DNA of 64,000 nucleotides from GAS188 sp963794475. Lineage in GTDB: Bacteria > Pseudomonadota > Alphaproteobacteria > Rhizobiales > Beijerinckiaceae. Numbering within the stretch: the stretch's first letter is position 1; each line of letters begins with the position of its first letter. The notes beneath the pieces are model-generated. The model worked only from the letters and a program-made list of their open reading frames with translations, made no database searches and had not been told where the DNA came from. The position numbers were made by a program, and so were the translations under genes. Below, piece after piece: positions 8,135 through 16,400 of this stretch. The stretch covers positions 1,054,001-1,118,000 of the forward strand of contig CAWCDW010000003.1 of assembly GCA_963794475.1 (NCBI GenBank), in the 5' to 3' direction.

Positions 8135-8778
8135 CGAGGGCTGAAGGAGGCGCTGTCTGGGCGGGCGAGCAAAGCTTGATCCTTGCCTCGCGGAGCCCGA
8201 CGCGGCTCGGTCTTTTGGCAAGCTGCGGCATCAAGGCGGAGCCCGTCGCGGCCGATGTCGACGAGCGCGCGCTCGAGGCGGAGGCGATACGGCGCGGTGC
8301 CTTGCCCGGCGTTATCGCGCGCCGGCTCGCCGGCCAAAAGGCGCTGGCCGTATCGCGCCGCTTGCCGACCCGGCTCGTGCTCGGCGCCGACCAGGTGCTC
8401 GCGCTCGAGGATCGCTGCTTCGCCAAATCGGCGACGCTTGCGGAAGCGGCGTCGCGCCTTGCCGAGCTTGCGGGGAAGCGGCATCGGCTCATCAGCGCCT
8501 GCGCGCTCGCGCGCGGCGGCACGCTTCTGCTCGAAACCGCCGAGACCGCCGAGCTCACGATGCGGGATTTGGGCAAGGCCGAGATCGCGGCCTATCTCGA
8601 GACCGTCGGCGAACAGGTCCTGGCGAGCGTAGGGGCTTATCAGGTGGAGGGTCTCGGCCGGCTTCTTTTCGAGCGCATCGACGCCGATCACGCGGTCATT
8701 CTCGGGCTGCCGCTCACCAGTCTTCTCGGCTATTTGCGTGCATGCGGCCTTGTTCGTTTCGCGGCCCGGGCGTGCTGA
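8131..8778 (+). CDS. maf: Maf family nucleotide pyrophosphatase
   Basis: Maf proteins hydrolyse non-canonical or methylated nucleoside triphosphates to monophosphates. The 215-residue sequence has LILASRSPTRLGLL at the start, the VAADVDE segment, LVLGADQVLALEDR in the middle and SVGAYQVEGLG towards the C-terminus, all family hallmarks. The ATG overlaps the ppsR stop codon (ATGA), so the two are translationally coupled. The position between ppsR and aroE is standard for alphaproteobacteria. I cannot decide the exact substrate class (YceF-like or YhdE-like) from sequence alone. Confidence 0.95.
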   Translation: MTRAEGGAVWAGEQSLILASRSPTRLGLLASCGIKAEPVAADVDERALEAEAIRRGALPGVIARRLAGQKALAVSRRLPTRLVLGADQVLALEDRCFAKSATLAEAASRLAELAGKRHRLISACALARGGTLLLETAETAELTMRDLGKAEIAAYLETVGEQVLASVGAYQVEGLGRLLFERIDADHAVILGLPLTSLLGYLRACGLVRFAARAC

Positions 8779-8831
8779 GCGGGCTTTCGTCGGCGCAGCT
8801 CGCTCCCGCCTGTCGGTGGAGCACGGCCTAG

Positions 8832-8870
8832 TCGGAAACTTGTTCCCAGTTCCGGCAATGATGCTCTAAG
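8832..8870. repeat. Degenerate alphaproteobacterial intergenic palindromic element
   Basis: The stretch has the shape CGGAAACT-TGTTCCC-AGTTCCGG followed by ATGATGCTCTAAG. This resembles dispersed hairpin elements with a GGAAAC...GATCATGCTCTA pattern common between genes in Hyphomicrobiales. Identification rests on remembered pattern, not on a search. Confidence 0.35.
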
Positions 8871-8937
8871 CTCGCGCAAAACCATCTTTGCCGCGCTGTC
8901 GCCCCGATGGGATCGGCGTTGGCCAGAGGCCGCATCC

Positions 8938-9778
8938 ATGAAGCATGCCTGCGTCATCGGTGACCCGATTTCGCATTCGAGATCGCCCCTGGTGCACGGC
9001 TTTTGGCTCGCCGAATTGGGCATCGAGGGAAGCTACGGACGCGAACGGGTCGCGAGCGAGGCGCTCGCCCCCTTCATTCGCGGCCTCCGCGCAGCGCGGC
9101 TACCTCGGCTGCAACGTCACGCTGCCGCACAAGGAAGCGGCGTTCCAGCTGATGGATGAGGCGACCGATCTCGCGCGGTCTCTGGGTGCCGTCAACACGG
9201 TCTGGCTCGACGAAAGCGGGCGCCTCAACGGCGACAATACGGATGTGCATGGATTCGTCGCCAATCTCGATCAGGAGATGCCGCGATGGCGCGAGGCGAC
9301 GCAAACGGCGCTCGTGCTCGGCGCTGGGGGCGCGGCACGTGCGATCGTCATGGGGCTCATGATCTGCGGCGTCGAGCGCGTCATCGTCGCCAACCGGTCA
9401 GCCGAGCGAGCCGACGCTCTCGTCGCCGGCCTGCCGCGCCCTGCCGAAACTGTGACGCTCGAGCGCTTGCCTTCACTCCTGCCGCAGGTCGACCTTCTCG
9501 CCAACACGACCTCGCTCGGCATGGTCGGGCAGCCGCGCCATGGTTTCGCGCTCGAGGGGCTCAAGGCGGACGCGCTGGTCACGGATGTCGTCTACGTGCC
9601 GCTCGAGACGGAGCTGTTGCGCGCGGCGCGGCTGCGGGGACATCCGACCGTCGGCGGCCTCGGCATGCTCCTGCATCAGGCCGTCCCGGGGTTCGAGCAT
9701 TGGTTCGGGAGGCGGCCCGTGGTCAGCGCGGCGCTTCACCGCCACGTGGCCGCCGATATTTCCGCAAGCGCGGCTTGA
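8938..9778 (+). pseudogene. aroE: Shikimate dehydrogenase AroE, interrupted by a +1 frameshift
   Basis: AroE reduces 3-dehydroshikimate with NADPH in the shikimate pathway. Reading starts at 8938 with MKHACVIGDPISHSRSPLVH and continues to about 9088 (APFIRGL); the conserved remainder (RGYLGCNVTLPHKEAA, the NADP motif VLGAGGAARAIV, and the C-terminal GGLGMLLHQAVPGFEHWFG) is in the next frame. One surplus C at about 9088 accounts for this: without it the joint reads GLAQRGY, the family consensus, and the gene is 280 codons. All catalytic motifs, including the Lys of LPHKEA, are intact, so this looks like a base-calling error or a very recent mutation rather than a decayed gene. coaE follows 11 bases later. 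Confidence 0.9.
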
Positions 9779-9789
9779 GCCCGGCGCCG

Positions 9790-10416
9790 ATGCCGCTCAC
9801 CCCTTTCATTCTCGGGCTCACCGGCTCGATCGGCATGGGCAAGACGACGGCCGCCGGATATTTCAGGCAAGCTGGCGTGCCGGTCTTCGATGCCGATCAC
9901 GCGGTCGCGCGCCTATACCAAGGTGGCGCGGCACCACTCATCGAGGCGGAGTTCCCCGGAACCGTGCATGAGGGAACCGTCGATCGCGACCTCCTCGCAA
10001 GGCGCGTGCTCGCGGATCAGAAAGCGATACGGCGCCTGGAGTCGATCGTGCATCCGCTGGTGCGCGCCGAGGAAAGGAAATTTCTGTCGGCGCTCGGCGC
10101 GGCGGGCGTCCGGTTGGCGGTTCTCGACATTCCGCTCTTGTTCGAGACGCAGGGCGAGACCCGCTGCGACGCCGTGGTTGTCGTCAGCGCCTCACCGGCG
10201 GCGCAACGCGAAAGGGTCCTCGCCCGCCCGGGCATGACCGAGGAGCGGCTCGAAGCCATCCTTCAACGTCAAATGCCGGACGCGGAAAAGCGCCGGCGCG
10301 CCCATTTCGTGATCGACACCTCGCGCTGCCATGCGGCGGCTCGCCGACAGGTGGACGATATCATCCGCGCTCTCGCCGGGCGCCCGCCGCGGCAGCTTGC
10401 CGGCCTTGACCCCTGA
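9790..10416 (+). CDS. coaE: Dephospho-CoA kinase CoaE
   Basis: CoaE phosphorylates dephospho-CoA, the last step of CoA synthesis. The N-terminus has the P-loop LTGSIGMGKTTAA, followed by VFDADHAVARLY and, near the middle, VLDIPLLFET, all family signatures. The length of 208 residues is normal. The ATG at 9790 follows the aroE stop by 11 bases and matches the conserved N-terminus (FILGLTGSIG); reading frames extending further upstream are only open by chance. A GACCCC-TGAA-GGGGTC inverted repeat spans its stop codon but has no T-tail. dnaQ lies 103 bp downstream. Confidence 0.96.
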   Translation: MPLTPFILGLTGSIGMGKTTAAGYFRQAGVPVFDADHAVARLYQGGAAPLIEAEFPGTVHEGTVDRDLLARRVLADQKAIRRLESIVHPLVRAEERKFLSALGAAGVRLAVLDIPLLFETQGETRCDAVVVVSASPAAQRERVLARPGMTEERLEAILQRQMPDAEKRRRAHFVIDTSRCHAAARRQVDDIIRALAGRPPRQLAGLDP

Positions 10417-10519
10417 AGGGGTCGCCGAAGAAACGGGTAGAAGAAAAGGCGTGAATATCGGGACTTCTGTGGCGTCGCCAATTCCCTGCGCGCGTAAATC
10501 CCTCTAGAATCGCCCACCC

Positions 10520-11269
10520 ATGCGCGAAATCATTCTCGACACCGAAACAACGGGACTCGACCCCGCGAGCGGGGATCGCATCGTGGAAATCGGGGGCGTC
10601 GAGCTTCTCAATCGTTTTCCGACGAGCCGGAGCTTTCACGTCTACATCAACCCCGAGCGCCCGATGCCGCCGGATGCCGAGAAAGTGCATGGCCTTTCCG
10701 ATGTCTTCCTCGCCGATAAGCCGCGCTTTGCCGAGCATGCGGAAGCGTTTCTGAGCTTCGTGGGAGACGCCACCCTCATCATTCACAATGCGAGCTTCGA
10801 CATCGGCTTCCTCAACGCCGAGCTCACGCGCGCCGGCCACCCGCCGCTGCGCTTCGATCGCGTCGTCGATACGCTCGCGCTTGCAAGGCGCAAGCACCCC
10901 GGCGCTCCGAACAGCCTCGATGCCCTATGCGCGCGCTACGGAATCGATAATTCCAACCGGGTGAAGCACGGCGCCCTGCTCGACGCCGAGCTCCTCGCCG
11001 AGATCTATATCGAGCTCACCGAGGGGCGCCAGAGCGGCCTCTCCTTCGAGATCGAGGGTGTCGCCGACGGGAGCTTCGCGGACGCCGCCCAGCGGCCGGC
11101 CCTGCAAAGGCCGGCCCCGCTCGCCCCGCTTCTTTCCGCGGGAGAACGCGCGGGCCATGCGGCCTTTATCGTCACGCTCGGAGAAAAGGCGATCTGGCGG
11201 GAATATTTCGAGCCGGACAACGACCGCATCGAAGCCCGGATTTCAGAGCGGGAAGCCGCAACGGCTTGA
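10520..11269 (+). CDS. dnaQ: DNA polymerase III epsilon subunit DnaQ (3'-5' proofreading exonuclease)
   Basis: The 249-residue protein has the three DEDDh exonuclease motifs: ILDTETTGLDP (Exo I), IIHNASFDIGFLNAEL (Exo II) and the C-terminal HGALLDAELLAEIYIEL (Exo III, with catalytic His and Asp). It proofreads within the replicative polymerase core. The C-terminal 70 residues after the exonuclease fold would contact the alpha subunit. It closes the origin-side plus-strand run maf-aroE-coaE-dnaQ. In Caulobacter secB comes next; here the next gene is a convergent phosphohexomutase, so the conserved order breaks at this point. Confidence 0.96.
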   Translation: MREIILDTETTGLDPASGDRIVEIGGVELLNRFPTSRSFHVYINPERPMPPDAEKVHGLSDVFLADKPRFAEHAEAFLSFVGDATLIIHNASFDIGFLNAELTRAGHPPLRFDRVVDTLALARRKHPGAPNSLDALCARYGIDNSNRVKHGALLDAELLAEIYIELTEGRQSGLSFEIEGVADGSFADAAQRPALQRPAPLAPLLSAGERAGHAAFIVTLGEKAIWREYFEPDNDRIEARISEREAATA

Positions 11270-11333
11270 CGCGCGCGCCCTCAGCGGGACGCTTCATGCT
11301 CTTTTGAAAGGTTTGCCCCTTTCGCGGCATGCG

Positions 11334-12848
11334 TCAGATCGTCTGGTTGTATTTGCCGACCTCGGGGTTCTGGCGCAGCACGCCATCGACCGCCGCGAAC
11401 ATCTCTCGCATGCGCGTTTCCGAGACGGGGCTTTCGACCACCACGACGAGCTCCGGCTTGTTGGACGAGGCGCGCACCAAGCCCCAGGTGCCGTCCTCCG
11501 CCGTCACGCGCACGCCGTTCACGGTGACGAGGTCGAGGATGGGTTCGCCGGCGATCTTCTCCCCCTTGCTGCGCATGGTCTCAAAGCGCTTCACGACGCG
11601 CTCGACGACCGCGTATTTCACCTCGTCCTCACAGTGAGGCGCCATTGTCGGGGTGCCCCAGGTCTTTGGGAGCGCCCGGTAAAGATCGGCCATCGATTTT
11701 TTCGGATTGCGGTCGAGCATCTCGACGATGTGAATCCCGGTAAGAAGCCCGTCGTCATAGCCGCGCCCGACCGGTGTGTTGAAGAAGAAGTGCCCTGATT
11801 TTTCGAAGCCGGCGAGCGCTCCCAATTCATTGACGCGCCGCTTGATATAGGAATGGCCGGTCTTCCAATAATCGGCCTTGACGCCGCGCGCCTTGAGCTC
11901 GGGATCGCTGGCGAAAAGTCCCGTCGACTTCACATCGACCACGAAGGTCGAGTTCGGGTGGAGCTTGGAGAGATCGCGCGCCAGCATGACGCCGATCTTG
12001 TCGGCGAAGATTTCATGACCCTCGTCGTCGACGACGCCGCATCGATCGCCGTCCCCATCGAAGCCGAGGCCGACATCCGCTTTTTCGGCGCGCGTCTTCT
12101 CGGCGAGCGCGTGCAGCATCTTCATGTCCTCGGGGTTGGGATTGTAATGGGGGAAGCTGTGGTCGAGCTTCGTGTCCATCTCCACGACGTCGCAGCCGAT
12201 CCGCCTGAAAAGCTCGGGCGCGAAGGCGCCGGCCGTGCCATTGCCGCAAGCCGTCACCACCTTGAGCTTGCGCTTGATCTTGGGCTTCTCGGCGAGATCG
12301 GCGAGATATCGCTCGCGCATATCGGGGATGAACGCATAGCTGCCGCCTCCTCGCAGATCGAACTTCGCTCCGAGCACGATCTCCTTGAGGCGTCCCATCT
12401 CCTCGGGCCCGAAAGTGAGCGGCCGGTTGGCGCCCATCTTCACGCCCGTCCAGCCATTGTCGTTGTGGGACGCCGTCACCATGGCGACGCACGGGCAATC
12501 AAGGGCGAATTGCCCGAAATAAGCCATGGGTGACAGGGCAAGGCCGATGTCCTTCACCTTCATCCCCGCCGCCATCAGGCCGCACACCAAGGCGTATTTG
12601 ATCGAGGAAGAGTAAGCGCGGAAATCATGCCCGGTGACGATTTCGGGCCTGACGCCCATCTCGTGGATCAAAGTGCCGAGACCCATGCCGAGGGCCTCGA
12701 CGCCCATCAGGTTGATTTCTTTTTCAAAAAGCCAGCGCGCGTCATATTCGCGGAAGCCGGTCGGCTTCACCATGGGCGAGGACTCGAATTCGTAAGTATT
12801 GGGCAATAGCTGCGGCAGCGGTGTTGGAAAGGGTGCTGAGTGCGCCAT
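11334..12848 (-). CDS. Phosphomannomutase/phosphoglucomutase (alpha-D-phosphohexomutase)
   Basis: This is a 504-residue member of the phosphohexomutase superfamily, interconverting hexose 1- and 6-phosphates. The active-site phosphoserine loop is VTASHNDNGWTG, the metal-binding loop is GFDGDGDRCG, the sugar-binding loop is GFEKSGHFFF, and the C-terminal phosphate loop is VRASSNKPEL. The ATG at 12848 (MAHSAPFPTPL) is preferred over an upstream in-frame ATG at 12962 because the added residues are unlike the family. It could supply glucose 1-phosphate to the glycogen genes 35 kb away, or mannose 1-phosphate to envelope sugars; sequence alone does not decide. It converges with dnaQ with a 64-bp gap. 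Confidence 0.92.
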   Translation of the reverse strand: MAHSAPFPTPLPQLLPNTYEFESSPMVKPTGFREYDARWLFEKEINLMGVEALGMGLGTLIHEMGVRPEIVTGHDFRAYSSSIKYALVCGLMAAGMKVKDIGLALSPMAYFGQFALDCPCVAMVTASHNDNGWTGVKMGANRPLTFGPEEMGRLKEIVLGAKFDLRGGGSYAFIPDMRERYLADLAEKPKIKRKLKVVTACGNGTAGAFAPELFRRIGCDVVEMDTKLDHSFPHYNPNPEDMKMLHALAEKTRAEKADVGLGFDGDGDRCGVVDDEGHEIFADKIGVMLARDLSKLHPNSTFVVDVKSTGLFASDPELKARGVKADYWKTGHSYIKRRVNELGALAGFEKSGHFFFNTPVGRGYDDGLLTGIHIVEMLDRNPKKSMADLYRALPKTWGTPTMAPHCEDEVKYAVVERVVKRFETMRSKGEKIAGEPILDLVTVNGVRVTAEDGTWGLVRASSNKPELVVVVESPVSETRMREMFAAVDGVLRQNPEVGKYNQTI

Positions 12849-12981
12849 GAAAACTTCCAGGAAGCGAAGAGCAAAAAAGCGTTTTTCCCCGACGCTGGAT
12901 ACTCCATTACGGCGGGGGATCAAAACGCACGCTTCGCTTATGCCGGACCGCCGTCCGGGCACAAAAGCTCAAAGCCTCGAA

Positions 12982-12999
12982 CCTCGGACGCTTCCGAGG
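12982..12999. terminator. Hairpin CCTCGGA-CGCT-TCCGAGG
   Basis: A perfect 7-bp stem with a CGCT loop lies between the phosphohexomutase gene and the small ORF at 13.1 kb. There is no T-run, so it may be a structural or Rho-associated element rather than a classical terminator. Confidence 0.4.
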
Positions 13000-13013
13000 C
13001 GCTGTCCGCGATG

Positions 13014-13032
13014 GGCGGCCCTTTAGGCCGCC
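13014..13032 (-). terminator. Hairpin GGCGGCC-CTTTA-GGCCGCC after the small ORF
   Basis: A perfect 7-bp GC stem with a 5-nt loop begins three bases after the stop codon of the small minus-strand ORF at 13035-13175. The position suggests a transcript end, although the T-tail is missing. Confidence 0.45.
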
Positions 13033-13034
13033 GC

Positions 13035-13175
13035 TCACCTACGGATGCGGATCGGAATCGGAATGGCCTTGCGGGCCACGGGCGCCGGCTGGTGATGCCA
13101 GAGCAATTCCCTTCCCGCCATGATGAGCATCACGGGCAAAGGTGCGACCAGGATCGTAAGGAAAAGGCCCGCCAT
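13035..13175 (-). CDS. Small putative membrane peptide (46 aa)
   Basis: The ORF starts at the ATG at 13175 (MAGLFLTILVAPLP...), with GGGAGA six bases upstream; an ATG two codons earlier (13181) would touch that Shine-Dalgarno motif. It has one hydrophobic segment of about 18 residues followed by a basic, Pro/Ile-rich tail ending in IPIPIRIRR. It is otherwise alone in a 600-bp gap between the phosphohexomutase and kinase genes, with a GC hairpin directly after its stop. I do not recognise the family. It could be a real single-pass peptide or a chance ORF; the Shine-Dalgarno sequence and the hairpin are the only support. Confidence 0.35.
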   Translation of the reverse strand: MAGLFLTILVAPLPVMLIMAGRELLWHHQPAPVARKAIPIPIRIRR

Positions 13176-13449
13176 CGCCATTCTCCCGAGCTGTTCTTCT
13201 TCGTGAAGATCTGCCGCGAGCCGAAGCTCGTAGAAACAGGCTCATCGCGGCCCCGCTGCGGCTCTTGCGTCGCGGGAGAGGCGATATGCCGAGAAGAACG
13301 TCGGGAAGCCTGATTTGTTCCGGGGGCAATTCAGCCTCACCCCGCGAGCCTTGGGTGCCCGCCTTCACGGGCACGAGCGGGGAGGCTTGAGCGTCACCAC
13401 TCCCCTTGTTTCGCTGACCGACCGATCGGCTGCGATGAGCGCCGCACGC

Positions 13450-16400
13450 TCAGTTCGTTTCCGCGCCGCCGCTCGTGAACAGCTCGATGCGGCAGACGAG
13501 GCCGTCCGGATCGAAGCGCCGATCAATGCGCGCGTCAGGCAAGCCGCGCTCGATCAGGCTCGTGCCGAAGCCGCGGCGCGAGGGCGGTTCGACGATCGGG
13601 CCGCCCGTCTCGCGCCAGACGAGCGACAGGCTTTCGGCCCCATTTGCCTGGCCGACGCTCCAGGAAAGCTCGACACTGCCGCCGGGGACCGAAAGCGACC
13701 CGTATTTTGTCGCATTGGTGGCAAGCTCATGCAGCGCAAGGCCGAGCGGAACCGCAAGCGAGGTGTCGAGCGTGACTTCCGGCCCCTGCACATGGACGCG
13801 CTTTTCCGCCCCTGCCGAGAAGGCGGCGAGCTGGCTCGCGACAAGCTCGCGCAGCGACGCGCCCTCCCAATGCCGATCGGTCAGGAGGTCGTGCGAAGCC
13901 GCCATCGCGGCAAGCCGCCCGCCGAAGGCTTCGGCGAAAGCCTCGGGATCGGGCGTCGAGCGCTGCGTCTGGCGCACGATCGATTGAATCACCGCGAAGG
14001 AGTTCTTGACGCGGTGCACGAGCTCGCGCGCCATCAAGCGTTGCCGCTCTTCCGCCAGGCGGCGTTCCGTGATGTCGCGGACCGTAGAGGAAAAGCCGAG
14101 CAACTGGCCGTTCGGACCGAAGATCTGGCTCTTCGTCACCACGCAAGGAAATACGGTGCCGTCCTTGCGCTTGCGCTCGCTCTCGGTGGAGATGATGTTG
14201 TCCTCGCCGAAAGCCAGCGGCTCGTGGATCTCATGTATCCTGTGCGGCGGCATCAGCAGGGAGCGGCTCCGGCCAATGATCTCGTCTGCCCGATAGCCGA
14301 ATAGCCGCTCGGCGCCGCTGTTCCAGCTGCCGATGATGCTGTCGTGATCGAAGCTGTAGATGGCGTCCTGGGAGCTGCGCACGATGGCGGCGAGGCGCGC
14401 ATCGGTCGCGGCGGCTTGCAAGTTCCGCGTGACGTCCTCGACGGCCGAGATGAGATAGGCGGGCTCCCCATCGTCGGTGCGCACCAGCGCCGAGGTGAGG
14501 CGGATCCAGACGACGGCGCCATCCTTGCGCAGATAGCGCTTGTCGCGGCTCATGATCTTGCTGCGCCCGGCGATCAGCTCGGTCATCTCGGCGAGGTCGC
14601 GGTCGATGTCGTCTGGATGGGTGATGTCCTGGAAGCGCTTGCGCAGCAGCTCCTCGCGCGCGTACCCGGTGATGGCGCACAGCTTGTCGTTGACGGCGAG
14701 CCACCGGCCGTCGAGCCCCACATGCGCGATGCCGATCGCAGCCTGCTCGAACGTGGCGCGATAGCGCGCTTCGCTTTCGTGCAGCTCCTGCTGCGCGCGC
14801 CGAAGCTCGGAGACGTCCTGGATAATGGAGAGGCGGTAAAGCACCGCTCCGGTCTCGTCGCGCGTGAGCGAGGATGTCACGCGAGCCCAAAGCCGCGTCC
14901 CGTTCTTCCTCACATAGCGCTTCTCGAAGACGTAGCTGTCGATCTTACCGGCGTAGAGCCGCTTGTGCCGGCGTCGCTCGCGAGGAACATCGACGGGATC
15001 GGAGATGTCGACGAAACTCTTTTCCAGCAATTCCTCGCGCGAGTATCCGAGCATGATGCAAAGCTGGTCATTGACGGCAATGAGCCTGCCGTCGAGCGAG
15101 GCTTGCTCGATGCCGACGGCGGCTTGCTCGACGAGCATGCGATAATTGCGCTCGCTCGCCGCGAGCAAGGCCTCGGCCTCACGACGCGCGCCGACATCGA
15201 CCAGGGCAACCATGCCGGCCGTGATGGCTCCCGCCGCATCGCGGATCGGCGTCGCGGAGACGTTGAAGAACTTGCGTACGCCGTCGGGCCGCGTGAACTC
15301 GATTTCATCCCCGCTGAAGCTTTCACCGCGCAAGGCGCGCGCCAGCGGGAATTCAGAAGGCGGCAAGGCGCGCCCATCGGCCGTCTTCAGGCTGAAAACC
15401 GATTCGACGGCGAACGGATCGATATTGTGCACCCATTCGCCGAGCTGGGTCGCGGCGGTGTCATTGACGAGCGAAATTTTCCCCGATGGCGCCTCGGCGA
15501 TCACGACGCCTGCCGGGAGACCCTGGAGGATCGCCGCAAGGCGGGCGCGCTCGCTTTCGACCGCGGCGATCAGCCGATCGCGCTCGGTCAAAAGACGCTT
15601 GTATTCGGTGATATCGCTCGAGACACCGACGATGCCGATGACCGCGCCGTCCGGGCCCAGCAAGGGTTTCTTGTTCGAGGAGAAGAAGCGCGTCCTGCCA
15701 TCAGGGGGAGTGAACGCCTCTTCGACCACCGCGCCGGTCTTGCTTTCCATGACCTTTCGGTCATTGGCCAAAATGGCCTCGGCCTCCGCGCGGTTCACAT
15801 GCCAATCGGGTATCTTTCCCGAGGGCGCTCGTCCCGTCAGCCGATGCATCGCCGGATTGGCGAAAAGCAACCGGCTCTCGCGATCCTTGACGTAGATGAG
15901 GTCGTCGGTGACCTGCGACACATTATCGAGAAGCTGCGTCGCGCGCTTGGCCTCTTCCTCCATCTCCTTGCGGCTGGTGATGTCGAAGATCACGCCGCTC
16001 CACTGCGCCTCACTGCCCGCGGCGCGGCGGCCGATCGAGGTGAGCCAGCGCGTCGATCCGTCCGGCGCCGTAACCCGAAACTCGATGTGGTGGCGGTTTT
16101 TGCCGATGCGGGCGTAGCGCATGGCGGCCGCGATGCGGCCACGATCGCGCGGATCGATGCGCGCCAGAAAAGCTTCGCGCGTCCAGCCGCGGTCGCTCGG
16201 CGAGATGCCCAAGAGCTCGCGGACGCGTTCGTCGGCAGTGATCTCTCCGCCCCCCGCATCCCACCACCACATCCCCATGGCGGCGGCTTCAAGCGCGATG
16301 CGGCGGCTTTCCTCGGCCTGGCGCAATTTCTCCTCGTCACGCCGGCGCCGCGTTACATCGATGAAAGTCACGACGAGGCCGTCGACGGCTCCGCTCTTGT

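Noticed and set aside
8938..9778. Programmed +1 frameshift in aroE
   Set aside because: The site lacks a known slippery or shift-promoting stop context, and aroE is not known to be frameshift-regulated; sequence error is more likely.
10408..10423. GACCCC-TGAA-GGGGTC inverted repeat at the coaE stop codon
   Set aside because: The stem is short, contains the stop codon and lacks a T-run; not a convincing terminator.
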